Source: Cavia porcellus
Taxonomy: Eukaryota; Chordata; Mammalia; Rodentia; Caviidae
DNA length: 64,000 bases
Assembly (NCBI RefSeq): GCF_034190915.1
Contig: NW_026947484.1
Location: 84,763,982 to 84,827,981 of the forward strand
Direction of reading: 5' to 3'
Part shown: positions 1-12,310 of the stretch, in pieces
Position numbering within the stretch: position 1 is the first letter of the stretch
Layout: each line of letters begins with the position of its first letter
The notes under the pieces: model-generated
Databases searched by the model: none
What the model was told of the DNA's origin: nothing
The model's input: only the letters and a program-made list of their open reading frames with translations
Translations under genes and position numbers: made by a program

Positions 1-2639
1 ATCCCAAAGATGAAGATGACTTAGGATTAATATCACTAACATTCAAGATTAACATCTGGAAGCCTTAGAAGTGATTTAGAACAAATATCAGCACATGTTT
101 CTTGTTGGGTAAATCTCAGTGGAAGACACATATAAACATTTGAAAATAATACAGTGCTTACTTTTTAAACAGTATTATAAACCCCCACATACTCGCATTC
201 CTCTCACTCAATTCTTGTATTTTTTGTTGTGGCATCTCAAGCCAGCAAGTATTCCTGACAACAGAATTTCCACAGTTTTCATGGGTGTTAGAATAATTTT
301 ATTAACTACAGCTTTATAACTACTTTCAAATATTCATTACTCAAAAATAAGTTGTAAAATTTTGACAATGATTTGTTTCATTGTGATGTTTTCATGATAT
401 AAATGAGATTTTTGTGGTTCAATCAAGAATAAAATAGAGTTAAGTTAACTAACACAACTACACTAAGTAAATAAACAAAGCTCAAGACAAATACAGCCTA
501 GGCTTTGCTATGTGCAAACAGACCCAAAACAAAACAATGAACATCTGTACTTCAGGGCCACTGGAGTATTAATTTGCTTTTAGGTGTTCAAGAAGAACAA
601 AAATACATTTGCTTTGATCACAATGATGATTTTATTTAAACTTAATCTCATTATTGCTAATTTACTTTGATTCAACAACTGGCTTATTTTTTACTAATCA
701 TTTCTTTTAACAGACATTTGTTTTTAAAGTTGATCAGATGATATTCATTTTTTCCTTCCATTTATAAATCAGCTGGAGAAAGATATGGATAATAAATTCG
801 TCGTATAGTCTTAGGAATAAAACCATTTTTAATACCCCGAGATTGCTTTAACCCTAAAGTTCTTCCACTGATGGTGAAAAATCACAGTAGGATTTCAGCA
901 AAGAAAATATGGTTAACAACAAACAACTGTCTTTCCTTTTAAAGCATCAGAAAAACAGAATGATTTGTCCATAATGCCTCTTAGAATCATGAATTTATAA
1001 AGAGAGTTTAGACCAATGGGTTTTATTGACACAGCACTAAAGAAACTATAAACGAGCACCCAAAATTTTACAACTCTGTTCTAAGAGGAAAATACGATGT
1101 TTAACCATAAATATAATCCAGTGTTTGATCATTAATATAAAAAAAATCCACAAACAGAATTTATCTGTTTTTCCAGCACTATGTCATCATTATCTAAAAT
1201 AATTCCTGGGTCCTTCTGGATTTTGATTCAAACTGATCACTAAAACCAATTGATTCAGTAAGATTTAAATCCTACTAATATTTAAGGAAGGTGTGCCTTG
1301 CTTCTTCCATTTTGGTTTATAGTTTGTAGAGCTTTAGCCAGGGATAATTCTTTCCTAGGAAAAACAAAGCTTTATCAAATTTTGGGAAAGATTCCCAAAT
1401 TCTATCAAATTAATGTCTTCATTGATAATAGTGAGAAAAGTTCTGGGCCAGGGTCAGAATGTCCGATTGTGTTCAGTGGCACTAGGAATACGTGAGAGCG
1501 ACAAGTCTAAAGTTTTTCACCCTTGCTCTTTGGTTCTAAAGTGACAAAGTTGAGTGACAAAGACACTGATGGCCTTTGAAGTCATGGAGGAAAAATCGAA
1601 AGCCTTCAGTCTTCTGCGATTGAACAAATACTAGTGAAGAACTTTTTGAAAATGGCTCTAAATCCCAGGCATGTTATAATTCTTTCACACTTTGCTTACC
1701 TTTCACCATCCTGTAATTTTTCTCAAATAGCATCTGTGTTTAAGCTCTCTTTAAACTTCATTTTTCCATTTTATTTTCCTTTTCTCTTCCTCATGATTTC
1801 AATGTCTTTATGGAAAAAAAATTATGTTCTTCTAATCCAGTCCTGAAACTCACCTAATAAAAATTCTCATTTATTAGAAGAGGACACTTGAGAGTCCCAA
1901 AATGTTTCAACCAATGACTGGCAGATCTGGGACTAGGACCACATGTCTCGTGTCCTTGGCAGTTTCCAAGTTGTTAGGAAAATCTCCCAACACCTCTTTG
2001 TGTGTAATTGTGATGACTTCTGGACTCAGCACATCTCCTATATCTCCTTTCAGTAAACATGCTATTTTATTTATTGTGGCCAGGACAACAAAGCCCTTTA
2101 TCTGACTTACAGTCTTCTGTATAGCAACTCACTTAAACATTTAATGTTCTCTGTCCTCCCTCTTCTAGCAATATGTGTCTAAAACATTCAAAAAATGACT
2201 TTTGAATATCTCATTTGTGGGCCCATCTATCACCATACTAAAAGGGAATCTGAAGATGATCTAGTGAAATCACCTGTTTGAAGAAATTGAATTTTGAAAA
2301 AGTCAAATGATCACCAGGCTTCCCAAAGAAACTGCAGGAAACAGTGAGATGAAAAAGGGAAAAAAGGAGGAAGAAAAATATTTATTGGTAGAAATTTATA
2401 GACAATCTGAAATTGTATTTCCATTGTACATACGAGACCCTGAGGATGTGGTAGTTATATCAACTCTGAATCATTAAATGCATTTAACCTTTAATTTGAA
2501 GAGTGATGGAAAACTCTCAAGGAATTTGAGCTTATTTATGATACTTCAGTGTCTACATGCCAAGGGAAAAACATATCAACACTATCCAAACTAACAAGGC
2601 TACAAGGACAAAAATTCTCTAAGAATAGTTTTTCTTTCT
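1..2639. other. Unassigned AT-rich intergenic DNA
   Basis: I recognise no gene, RNA gene or confident mobile element here. Open frames are short (at most about 70 codons), lack domain signatures and fit chance in AT-rich DNA. A weak MIR-like stretch lies near 2,410-2,490, where a tract resembles the antisense MIR core, but it is too decayed to call. The rest is probably old unique sequence. Confidence 0.6.
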
Positions 2640-2800
2640 AGGATTCTGGGAGACTGAAGCAGGAGAATCACAAGCTTGAACCCAACCCAGGCAAGTTAGT
2701 GATTTTGTAAGACCCTGTCTCAAAATAAAAAGTAAAAGGGGTGGGATCTAGATGGGTATGAAGGCCCTAAGTTCAACTCCTAGTTCCCTTAATAAATAGA
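2640..2800 (+). mobile_element. B1-type SINE with ID-like 3' part (B1-dID-like), old
   Basis: The left half carries the B1/7SL-derived signature: GGGAGACTGAAGCAGGAGAA followed by a GACCCTGTCTCAAAA end. Directly after an A-rich linker comes an ID-like segment (GGGTGGGATCTAG, then GTTCAACTCCTAG resembling a decayed box B). B1 fused to a diverged ID is a known SINE architecture in several rodent families. The 5' part is truncated and the copy is clearly degraded. Confidence 0.65.
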
Positions 2801-5800
2801 TTTCTCTAATGACAAAAGATTCACAAACAATGCTATTATATGAACATTTACTCCTAAACTTAAAATAATGGCTTAAAAAACTCACTTTAAAATAATTTGT
2901 CATTGTGCTTTCATGGTAATGAAAGAATTTGAAGAGTAAAACAGGATGAGAAAAGTATGAATGAAAAATGATGACTACATTAGGTTTCTGGATAAACAAA
3001 ACAGTCATTAACATTACAATGCTTGACAGCTGCAAAATAACTGAAAAAGACACTAGCCAATGCTATACATGGCAGAAGCATGTAATTTATATCTTAGTGA
3101 AATTAAACATACTATAGTAACTGTAATAGTTTAGCTCCCAGGCAACAATACTATCAAATTTGCAGTGGTGTATTACGACATCATACGAAACTCCAGGACA
3201 CACATTTGTAGCTGGCTATTATGGTTTGTAATCTGTGCTGCTCTTCTCGTTAGTTTTTCATTTAATTCATTGCAGATTTCTTTTTCAGAAGACATACACA
3301 TGGTTGAGGGTGTTACTTTCTACCAAAGGTGAGGTGGTAGCAAACTAACAGCTTGAGTTAGTAATGACGGCTTATACCTGAATTATGAGGCCAGTGTCAT
3401 ACGGAACAGCATAATAATATTTGTTTTTAATGGTTGATAAGTGTAATTTGGGGAGATTTCAAATCTATCTTTTTCAAAATGTTTTTTAACTAAGACTATA
3501 TGATGCTGTGATCATAATAAAAATCTACTACATTTAGTAGAGGGTTTATCTACACTTAGTAGATTCAACAATTGGAACCAAATAGGATGCATTGAATCAC
3601 TAGAAGTATGGACACTTACAGGGGGTAAAGAAAGTGTGGATATTTGTTAATGTCTAAAAGTACCTTGAGTATTTTGTGTGAACATGAATCTCTCTGATGT
3701 TTAATTTATGCACATAACTCACATCTATTTTTTTTTTTTCAAAAGAGTGGTTTTCCAAACCTTTGTGCACTGTTTCCTTTTGAAAACAATTCTCAAGGGT
3801 GGGGAGGCTTAAAATCTCTCGTGGCTGATATGAGAAAGGATCATGTAGTTTGAAAAATCCCCTCTCCTTCCACCAGCTGATTCTAATATTTCTGTCCAAG
3901 GAATGTGTCTCCTTCATACCAAAGCCCAGGTAAGGAAACAATAAATATTCATCATTGATTGGAGGAGGACACTTGAGAATCAAGGTGATAAAAATGATTC
4001 GGAAAGAATTCTGTGAGTACTTCTCCTATCCCTACCTGTGCTAGCTGCAGGCATTACTATATTACTCGCAGATCGAAATTTAAACACAACGATTGCCAGT
4101 TCCAGGACTGGGACGTTGCTGCTCTCACAGCTCAAGGCTCCTTCTACAATAGGGGAGGGGTAGTGATAGGGGACCACAGAAGCTATTAAATTAGACATAG
4201 CAGGAAAAGACAGATGCTGTATGAAAATGCAGAGTAAAATGCTATACAACTCTGGGTAAAAGATGACTTACGTGGAGCTTTACAGGTCATTTTTTGGAGA
4301 ATCAGTTCTCATCAATGTACCCCCAACTTCCATGAAGGTGTCTACATGTGTAAGTGTGAATCCATGAATCCTTACCAAATGGAGAGTTTATATAGAGAAT
4401 TTTGATCACATACTAGCAATCAAGTGACCTCAAATTGTCAGTCTCTTATATGCCAAAAAAAAAAAGGATGTATACCTGGCCCAAAGTATCTCATTCACTG
4501 AACAAAACAAAAGCTTTGAAACCCCAAGGAATGTGTCACTTACAGCAGTTCTACCAGTGAACCACTAGTGGAGTAGTCTTTCTTGAAGCCCAGGTATAAA
4601 CCATAGACAATTAGCACCAATGATATCCAGTAGTAGTAAATTCAAGTAAGTTTGTACAGAGAAGAACAATTTAGAGAAATGTATATGTCCTTAGAATAAC
4701 TGAGGGTTGGGGTGAGAGAACACTCAGCATAATTCTCTATGGAGGTCAGTCAATTGTAGATTTTGGACCACATAAAGAAGATGTAAAGTGATGAGGAGAG
4801 TTTAGGGAAAGACACTACCAATCTCACAGTCATGTTTGTTTCAGGGACTTTTGAAGGATGTGTAGGATTCAAGTCACAAGTGGTCCCCAGGAATGTGTCC
4901 TAAATATTGATAATTTAACACAGACAAAGGATAGAATGTTGGAAAAGTATGTGACAGACATCATTTCTGAGCTTGAGATGATATTGTAAGATATATTTTA
5001 TATAGACATGAGAATTAGGTAAGTAGATAAAATTCTCTGGCTCCTTATTTCCAAAACTGAAAAAGATAAAAGGAATTAGAAACCTAATTCAGAACATTAG
5101 AGTAAAGGGAGAGAGACTGCATGAAGTCTTGAACTTGAAATACAGAAATATTGAGGCCGTTGGAGTGGGGTCAATGTACCTCTGCCTCTATCTAGACACT
5201 GCCCAGCAGGATACAGAGTGATGATGGTTCACACAGGAAAGAGAAGTTACTAAAACTAACCATCACTGCTTCTGGAATACAACTTCTTTCATTTTTTGTC
5301 TCAGAGAAAAGATAGGTTCGGGAAGCTTTAGTTAAAAATGCCAATATATAGATTAACATTTCAGGGAAACACTTAAAATTTTCTCTTTTGAGAGGGTTTT
5401 CTCTGTTCTCCCTATGATTTATTTGTTTTCCTAATTTTTTCATCGTTTATTAGAAAGGAAGATGTATGTTAAGGTAGAAAGAAACTTGGATGTTTTTGGT
5501 TTAATGATACTCTAAGAATCTGATCCTACATGTTATAGTTGCAAATCATGACAGACAAAGGGAAATTCATAGGAAAAGTCAATGCATAGATTGCAGTAGA
5601 CGAAAGTTAATGGTGGAGTATTTTTGTGTACTTACTGACAGTCACTTTTTCTCCTGTGTTCGCCTTCATTTAAGACAAATGATGCAGAAATACTGGGCAT
5701 GATGGGTCACAAGGACTTTTTAAAGGTATAAGAAGCAGTGGCTACATTGCTCTTTACCAAATCAACAGAAACACAAGCAGCCCACATAAGAATCACTTAG

Positions 5801-6466
5801 CTAATTCTTTGGTATTTTCTTGTAACTCTTTTCATTACAGAATTTATTCTTTAATAGCCATCGGTACTGAAAGTTATGTTTGCAAAAGCTAGAGAATTGA
5901 TTAATAGGTATTTTATACATCTGGTATTTTCTCATAAAAGACTGGAAAACTTATTTCAATTATCATACCACCAGCAAGGATGCAATCTGTTCACCACGCC
6001 TGTTTACGAGTGGCTGCTTTCGGTAATGGCTGTTTTCTTAGCACGGGAAATGAAATATAATATTATTAAATAGAGATATGCAGAATGAGGTGTCAACTTA
6101 TCCATCTTCCTGATGTTTATAGGCTTAATTTTTTAGAATATTTATTTTCTGAGACCACACATTAAAATATTTCCTATTTGAAAAGATGTAATTTTTTCAG
6201 GTTTTAATGTTTTTGAATATTAATATTCTCAAACTTATACTCAATCAAGTAAAGAAATCTGTAGTAGGTATTCTGTTAATTCTAGTTAGATAAATGTATT
6301 ATAATAAGAGAGACAATAAAAGTGAACACTGTGTATTTACATGAGAAAAAAGAACTAGCCTTTGCCAGAAAGATAGCATAAATGATTTTAATTTGTAGAA
6401 CCCATCTGTGATGACTTCGAGGAAGGGGATGGTGGTTGGTGAATAGAAACCTTAAACAATGAGCTA

Positions 6467-6468
<2 letters not shown>
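2801..6468. other. Unassigned AT-rich DNA with a small CpG-containing patch
   Basis: I see no recognisable gene. The patch 3,990-4,180 holds several CpG dinucleotides and a 90-codon antisense frame, unlike the CpG-poor surroundings, but no protein family is recognisable and no splice context is evident. A short poly-T run lies at about 3,728 and a poly-A run near 4,454. Nothing else can be assigned. Confidence 0.5.

Positions 6469-6509
<41 letters not shown>
6469..6509. repeat. (GT)n dinucleotide microsatellite
   Basis: An uninterrupted GT run of about 20 units ends in GCATGCACACACAAGCATGC. That flank contains a short palindrome and can pair with the GT tract. The antisense translation gives only a poly-Thr/His peptide, so no coding role is suggested. 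Confidence 0.95.
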
Positions 6510-6510
<1 letters not shown>

Positions 6511-8189
6511 ATGCACACACAAGCATGCTAGACAAAAAGAGGAGGGAATCAAGATATTTTAATAAGAATAATATAACTCAAATTTGAGGATTTTTAGTGA
6601 AATAATTAGAGTTGCCCAGTTTGTCAAGGTGGTAAACTCTTATTTCACTAACTTTTCTGATTTCTTAAGGAATGAGAATGGTTTTTTTTAAAGGAAAGAA
6701 CACTGCTCATATAATTATGATTATTTCTATTATTTTCCCAGATAGGCATGTTTCTAATGAATGGGTCAACATAAATAAGGGAAATGAAATCTTTTCCAAA
6801 GAGAAGAGGACACTGGGAAGTACAGACTGCTGGACTCTCAAAAGCACTCATGGATGACATTTACCTAAGAAAAAGTATTAAAACTGACAAGATGCATTAT
6901 ATCCCATAACATAATTCTCTTATCATATTTTAATGTGTAAGAATTGGGTCATAAAAATAACTCTATAATAAGAAAATACTGGTTTTTAAAGATATTTTTA
7001 GGTCATGATGTTTAGAAGTTGAGTCACGGATTCAAAATTTATAGAACACCTCACCTTTCAGTACCATTTCACATTCTCAGGCATCACCGGTAGCTACTGA
7101 CTTCCGTATTATACAGTAAAGCTTTGGATTACCCAACAGATGCTTTTTTTGATAAAGAAATGAGCTGTAAAATGTACCCCAAAAGAAATGATTGAACAAT
7201 TACCCTAGAGTAGAAATCAATGAATCTTTTGTATCAGGCATCATATAGCTAGAGGTTTCTAGAGTTAGAATATACACAGCAAAATTTTTTTAAACAGATG
7301 CTATCAATTTATTATCTCATTTTTAACAAAATGTTTCTATTGCAATATTTTTATATGGAACATACAAAATTCCATTTACAGCACTGACTAAAATACATAA
7401 CCTTTTGACTCACTGAAATGAAATGTCTATTGTTTATTAAGCATTGTGATGAGTCTGCTTCTAAAATACTATCCAGCTTAATGACAGCTCTTAATAATTT
7501 TGGTGACCTATACTCAAAACCAGTTATATGATTTCCAGAAAAATACAAGGGCATTATATATATATATTTTTTTTTCACTTTTATATAGTCTTAGTTATTA
7601 GAAATACTAATGCTCAGGTTAAAAGTTGATTTACCATGGAGTATGTGTGAAATATAAATTGAATAGTTATTCACTGAAAAATATACTTAAGGTATGGTCA
7701 ATACTTTGAACACTTGAAATCTTACTGTCTCACACGATCTGAATAAAGCATTCCAATTATCATAAGATTTTCACCTTCTTTTATTGAATCCTTTGATACC
7801 TATTATTTTTTCTTCTATGATTACATTTTTCATCTACAGGGGAATTGAGGGTAAATATCACATCCGTTGCTTTTTCCCGTCACGTAAAACACATGGCTCA
7901 ATCACTTGTTAGTTAAGATTAAACTGAACTGCGTCTACAGGAACAATTGCAGTGCACCTGTCGGTGCTTTTAGGTCAGTACAGTAACCTAACTATTTTGA
8001 ATGGATACTTTAATATTCCATTCCCAACAAATGTTTGGAAAGAGTTTCCTCGTTTTTCAAGTACTAAAATTTTATGGCATATAATCCTTATACCTAGCAT
8101 AGTGCCTGTGTCACTATAAATGCCTAATTTTTTGGCTGAATAAATAAATATTTCTCTTCAAATGATGTCCATTTGTATTTAAATCTGCT
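6510..8189. other. Unassigned AT-rich DNA
   Basis: I see no gene or confident repeat. A short TA-rich run followed by poly-T lies near 7,555-7,576. Open frames on both strands overlap each other at 6,648-6,860 and have no recognisable domains. Confidence 0.55.
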
Positions 8190-8590
8190 TATTGTGCTTT
8201 AGATCTAAAATGTTCCTCAAGAGTCTCATGTGTTCAGAAGTGGGGCTTTTGGATGGTAATTAGGTCTTGGAGGTGCTATGCTCATGAGCTGAGTGATTCA
8301 CTGAGTTCGTATCTGTATGTGTGATTAGGAAGGGGAATTTCATTGAAAGTGGGTCACAGGAGATGTGACAAGGGAGAATGTATCTTTTCCCTGTTCTTCC
8401 TTTCTCTCTCTCCACTTCCTGGGTTCCAAGATTGGCTTTTCTTCACCATGCAATTATGACATGATATGACAAGTTTGTAACCAACCGGCCATGGAATGAA
8501 TCCCTAAAACCATGAGACAATTTAAGCCACTTCAAGTTGTGATTGTAACTTATTGTGTCTCAGAAGTAAGAAAGCTGAGTAATACATTTT
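8190..8590 (+). mobile_element. Solo LTR of the MaLR (ERVL-related) group
   Basis: The segment has the layout of a mammalian MaLR LTR: an opening resembling GTTCCTCAAGAGTCTCATGT, a middle with 'GGTCTTGGAGGTGCTATG'-type sequence, and an end AAGAAAGCTGAGTAATACA matching the 'gactaatac'-like terminus of the group. No internal retroviral coding region is attached, so it is read as a solo LTR left by recombination. Boundaries are approximate. Confidence 0.65.
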
Positions 8591-8785
8591 TGTACCATAC
8601 TGTTCATCTTTCAGCCAAATTGTGTAATTATTTGGGTTATTTTCTTCAGGGATCTCACCCTTTGATTTTTCAATTCATATAACAAATGTAAACTTATTAC
8701 TTACCATTCTTTAATCTGAGATTTGGTACTAGAGATATAAAGACAAATACATCAGTCAAAGTTTCTGTGTTAAAGATTTTTATAT

Positions 8786-8877
8786 TGGGTTGGGGAGTTA
8801 GCTCAGTGATGTAAGTGCCTGCCTGGCAAGTGCAAGGTTGTGAGTTTGACCCCTGGTACCAAAAAAAGAAAAAAAAA
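8786..8877 (+). mobile_element. ID SINE (tRNA-derived), with target-site duplication
   Basis: The element starts TTGGGTTGGGGAGTTAGCTC (box A region), contains GTGAGTTTGACCCCTGG (box B region, a variant of GAGTTCGATCC) and ends in an A-rich tail. The flanks form a 14-bp near-perfect duplication: AAAGATTTTTATAT at 8,772-8,785 and AAAGATTTTAATAT at 8,878-8,891. The body is more diverged than the other ID copies of the window, so this is an older insertion. It encodes no protein. Pol III transcription from the internal boxes is known for the family, not shown here. Confidence 0.9.
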
Positions 8878-8891
8878 AAAGATTTTAATAT

Positions 8892-9249
8892 CATGGCTGG
8901 AGACACATAGAAGCAAGTAAACTGAGGCATGGAAAGGGGAAGGAAGGGGGCATGAGCCATAACTGAGATACAAGCAACGGCCACAGGTCCTAGAGGGGTT
9001 TCTAGGCCGTGATGAGGAATTGCGGTTTTGCGATGAGAAGTTATTAAGGGGCTTTTAGAAGGAGAGTGGCTTATAAACTACCATACAAAAAGATTGCTCT
9101 AGAACAAAATAGTGGTTTAGGAGAATTCTACCTTCATTCTTCAACAGAAATATTGATTCTGACAACTACCTGCAATGAAAGTAACTTTGTAAAAAGCAGA
9201 AGTCCAGTAGCATATCCTCCAGTGGAGTGTTAGAGCACTCAGATCTGAG
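8892..9249. other. Unassigned intergenic DNA
   Basis: This is a short spacer between the ID SINE and the presumed upstream end of the ancient L1. It is slightly more GC-rich than average. No gene or repeat is recognised. Confidence 0.5.
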
Positions 9250-9890
9250 AATGCACTCGGTGAAGAAGGTGAGAAGAACAATGTTACTTTACCCACCGCG
9301 TCCTTCCCCCAGTCATAGCGGATCAGCAGAGACTCTCTCAGCCTGTGATTCTTCACTGCAGGAGAGTGAGAGCAAAGAGACTAAGTGCTTGACGCTCACA
9401 GCCACGAGAAATGATGACCAAGAGGCCCGCTCTTTCCCATCCCAAGAAGAATATTGACTTTAGCAGCTGACTGAGTGCTTGACAGCTGGATAGTAATTAG
9501 GTATCAGGAAAGAGAGGCTGCAGCCTGTACTGACTGTTTCATGGATTCTGGCAGAACCCACTTGGAGTACCTAACATGGGGACCATTAGGTCCACTGGTA
9601 CCCAAATGCTCAATGTCCCATCCTTTCACCCACTCTAAGCTGGTTTCTAGACTATGTTCCTGCCCACAGGAATTTGAAGCTGACAGTTTCCACAGACAGG
9701 GAGTTGATTCCATAGGGTCACAAGCAGCCACATACCTGAGCACTGCAGAGCAAATTTCTTAGCAGGAACAATCAAGAGGCTCTCAGTATGTGGCTTGGCT
9801 TTGCATATGGAAGAAAACAAGCAAATTAAATAGTTCTATCAAATGTAGCAAGGAGTGTAAAGTAGGTATATCCATAGAGGAAATCTGAGA
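9250..9890 (+). promoter_or_regulatory. Probable 5'UTR/promoter region of the ancient sense L1
   Basis: A GC-richer segment with several CpGs lies immediately upstream of the recognisable ORF1 relic of the sense-strand L1. Overlapping open frames on both strands (9,227-9,762) fit a high-complexity untranslated leader better than a gene. L1 5'UTRs are the usual GC-rich internal promoters of these elements. The assignment rests mainly on position, because I do not recognise the exact subfamily leader. The alternative is unrelated unique sequence. Confidence 0.45.
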
Positions 9891-9899
9891 GACACTAAA

Positions 9900-10960
9900 A
9901 AATCATTACCAGGCTGTTTGGTGAAGATATTTCCATTCTGAAGCCAGTCGGTAAAGATTGGAAGAATTGGCTGTTTCTTATAATGCAAAGGCAGCAATGC
10001 AAGATTTCAAGGGTAATGAAAAATTGAGAAGGCATGCTATCACCAAATGAGTGAGATAATGTTATAGTAACCACTTTTAAAAATTTGAAGAGGAACAAAT
10101 TGCTTGACAGTTCAAATTAATTGTTTTAAGGAAGCTCAGTGAGTTACAATAAAAGACAGATAAACAATTCATGAAATTGGAGTTTAGTAAAGAAACACTG
10201 TAAAATAAGAACCACATAGAACTTCTGGAACTAAAATGTACAATGAATGAAATGTAGAGTGCAATCTGTGAACTCATGAACAGGCAATCCAAAAACACTT
10301 GGTAAGAAAGGGAAAAACAAGAAAAAAGGTTACAAAGAATGAAGCAAATCCATAGAACTTATGGGGACACCATAAAAAAGACTTTCATATCATAGTGTCC
10401 ATAAAAGAGAAGCACAAAGAAAGGGGGCATAAAGTTTATTTAATGAAATGTAGCAGAAACATTTTCAAATCTAAGGTGTTAGCAAAGAAGTACATGAGGC
10501 TTGCAAGTCTCTAGTTAGCTATAATTCAAAGGAGAGTGTACTAAGACATATTGTAATCAATCTGTCAAAAACCAAAGAGGGAAATTCGAAAGTGGCAGAA
10601 GAAAATCCACATATATATAGGTCTCTTCCTTTCCCTCATGAGCAGGAAGGCCATCAGGAGATTTCTCAGTGAAACTTTGCAGGACAGGATAGAATAGAAT
10701 GATTTATTCAAAGCAAGAGAGAGAGAGAGAGGGAGAGAGAGAGAGGGAGGGAGGGAGGGAGAGAGAGAGAGAGAGGGAGAGAGAGAGGGAGGGAGGGAGG
10801 GAGGGAGGGAGAGAGAGAGAGAGAGGGAGGGAGGGAGGGAGGGAGGGAGGGAGAGAGAGAGAGAGAAACACAATTCCTGTCAACCAAAATACTTTAAAAC
10901 TGTCTTTTAGAAATAAAGACAAATAAAGTTTCTCAGGTAAATGACTACTTATGAGTTTGT
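9900..10960 (+). pseudogene. Relic of L1 ORF1 (RNA-binding chaperone)
   Basis: The DNA retains the typical ORF1 landmarks at nucleotide level. One stretch is like 'aaatgtacaatgaatgaaatg' (10,230s), followed by the C-terminal-domain area with CATATTGTAATCAATCTGTC and GATTTCTCAGTGAAACTTTG. ORF1p is the trimeric nucleic-acid chaperone of the L1 ribonucleoprotein. No long frame survives. A 150-bp GA/GGGA expansion sits inside the C-terminal domain at the A/G-rich site following TTTATTCAAAGC. Confidence 0.65.
10713..10865. repeat. (GA)n/(GGGA)n purine microsatellite inside L1 ORF1
   Basis: About 150 bp of alternating AGAG and GGGAGGGA blocks make a pure purine/pyrimidine strand bias. Left and right flanks are contiguous L1 ORF1 sequence (ATTTATTCAAAGC on the left, CCTGTCAACCAAAATACTTT on the right). 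The tract therefore grew within the element, probably from its A/G-rich segment. Long polypurine mirror repeats of this type can form triplex DNA; that is known of such sequences and not shown here. Confidence 0.95.
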
Positions 10961-11501
10961 AAATCCTAGACTTTCCCTATAAGTGGCATGAAAACATGAA
11001 AATGTAAAAGCTACTGAGAAAGATAAGTGACATGGAGTATTTTAACACCATTATGCTGAGCTAAAAAAAATCACTTTAAAAGTTTAAAGCAAAAACATTG
11101 AAAATTACCAGGTGAAATAATTTGTTAATGGATATTCAGTGTAAGAGTTACAAATTGTGACATCAAAAAGTTTTTAACGAAAGATAAAATATACAGCTTT
11201 TATCCATTTAAATTTATTATTAACTTAGACTATAATAAATTATAAAAGTTTTAATGTAAGCTGATAGTAACCACATAGTAAAAAGCTAACGTAAATATAT
11301 AAAATATAAAGAGAAATATGTGAAAGAAAATCACTACAAGAATCATCTAATTACAAGGGATGCAAGCAAAACAAGAACAAGGGGAAAAAGGTACAATATA
11401 CCTGTAAAAAAGTCAGAAAACAATAAAATGGGAATGGTATGTGATATTTGTCCATTATAATTTTACAGATAAAATAATTAAGTTATCCCATCAAATAGAA
11501 T

Positions 11502-11532
11502 ATCTATTTAGCTATAGAATAGCTAAATAGAT
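11502..11532. repeat. Perfect 13-bp inverted repeat, 5-bp loop
   Basis: Arms at 11,502-11,514 (ATCTATTTAGCTA) and 11,520-11,532 (TAGCTAAATAGAT) are exact reverse complements separated by TAGAA. It lies within the decayed L1 between ORF1 and the endonuclease region. No terminator or transposon end is evident. Confidence 0.95.
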
Positions 11533-12179
11533 GAATAAATGGATATGCCTTCTATAAGAAAATTAGCTCAGCTTGAAACACATATATAAGGTGAACAGGA
11601 ATGTATTTTAAAAGATATTCTATGAAAGTGAAAAGAATCAAAAAGGTGGCTATACTTAGACATATTGGATTTTAAAGTCTAAAAGGAGACAAAGAAGGAC
11701 ATTATACAATGATAAAATGGTAAAAGAATAAAATAATTCTAAATATACATGTAACCCAGCATCAGAATAACCTGGTACATAAGTATGAGCTTCTCTGAAG
11801 AAAATATTGAGCAGTACTCTAATACTAAGAAATTGTAATGCTCATCTCACCAGTGATCCACAGAGACAGTCCATATGGAATTACCGGGCTCTAACTACAC
11901 TTCAGATCAAGTGGGTTTAACTATTTTTCTCCACAGTACATGGAATATTTTGTAGGAAAGAATATATGTTATATCATAGAATAAGTCTTAGCAAATTTAA
12001 GAAGATTGAAACCATATCAAGTATATTCTCTGTCCTTAACTGCGTAACACTAGAACTCAATATAGGAGAAAAACTGGGAAATTTATGAATAATTGGAAAA
12101 TATGCCTGTTCCTTCTAAACGACTAGTGAGGAAAAGAAAATATCAAAAGGAAATTTAAAAATGTATTGATGTAAAAATG

Positions 12180-12310
12180 AAAAGACAATTTGTAATCCCA
12201 GCCCTCAAGCAGGAGGATGAGCCTGGGTTACATAGTAAGTTCAAGACCAGCCTGAACTAGAGTGAGACCCTGTCTCAAAAAAACTAAACCAAAGCAAACC
12301 AAAACAAACA
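12180..12310 (+). mobile_element. B1-type SINE inserted in ancient L1
   Basis: The copy reads TTTGTAATCCCAGCCCTCAA, later AGTTCAAGACCAGCCTGAAC and GTGAGACCCTGTCTCAAAAA with an A-rich tail containing AAACC repeats. These are the usual B1/Alu-like landmarks. The first tens of bases, including the promoter A box, are missing, so it is 5'-truncated. The flanks continue as L1 on both sides, which dates the B1 after the L1. Confidence 0.9.

Noticed and set aside
3980..4249. Antisense 89-codon frame
   Set aside because: No recognised family, no intact downstream exon or signal; kept only as a low-interest CpG patch.
6282..6518. Antisense 78-codon frame starting MCMHTHTHTH
   Set aside because: The start is translated microsatellite.
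9227..9762. Consecutive sense frames (76 and 95 codons) with antisense partners
   Set aside because: Frames exist on both strands of GC-richer DNA, with no domain or splice context; more likely L1 leader or unique sequence.
10565..10926. Three open frames of 72-102 codons in the GA-rich region
   Set aside because: They translate the purine microsatellite as Arg/Glu or Leu/Ser/Pro repeats; no coding function.
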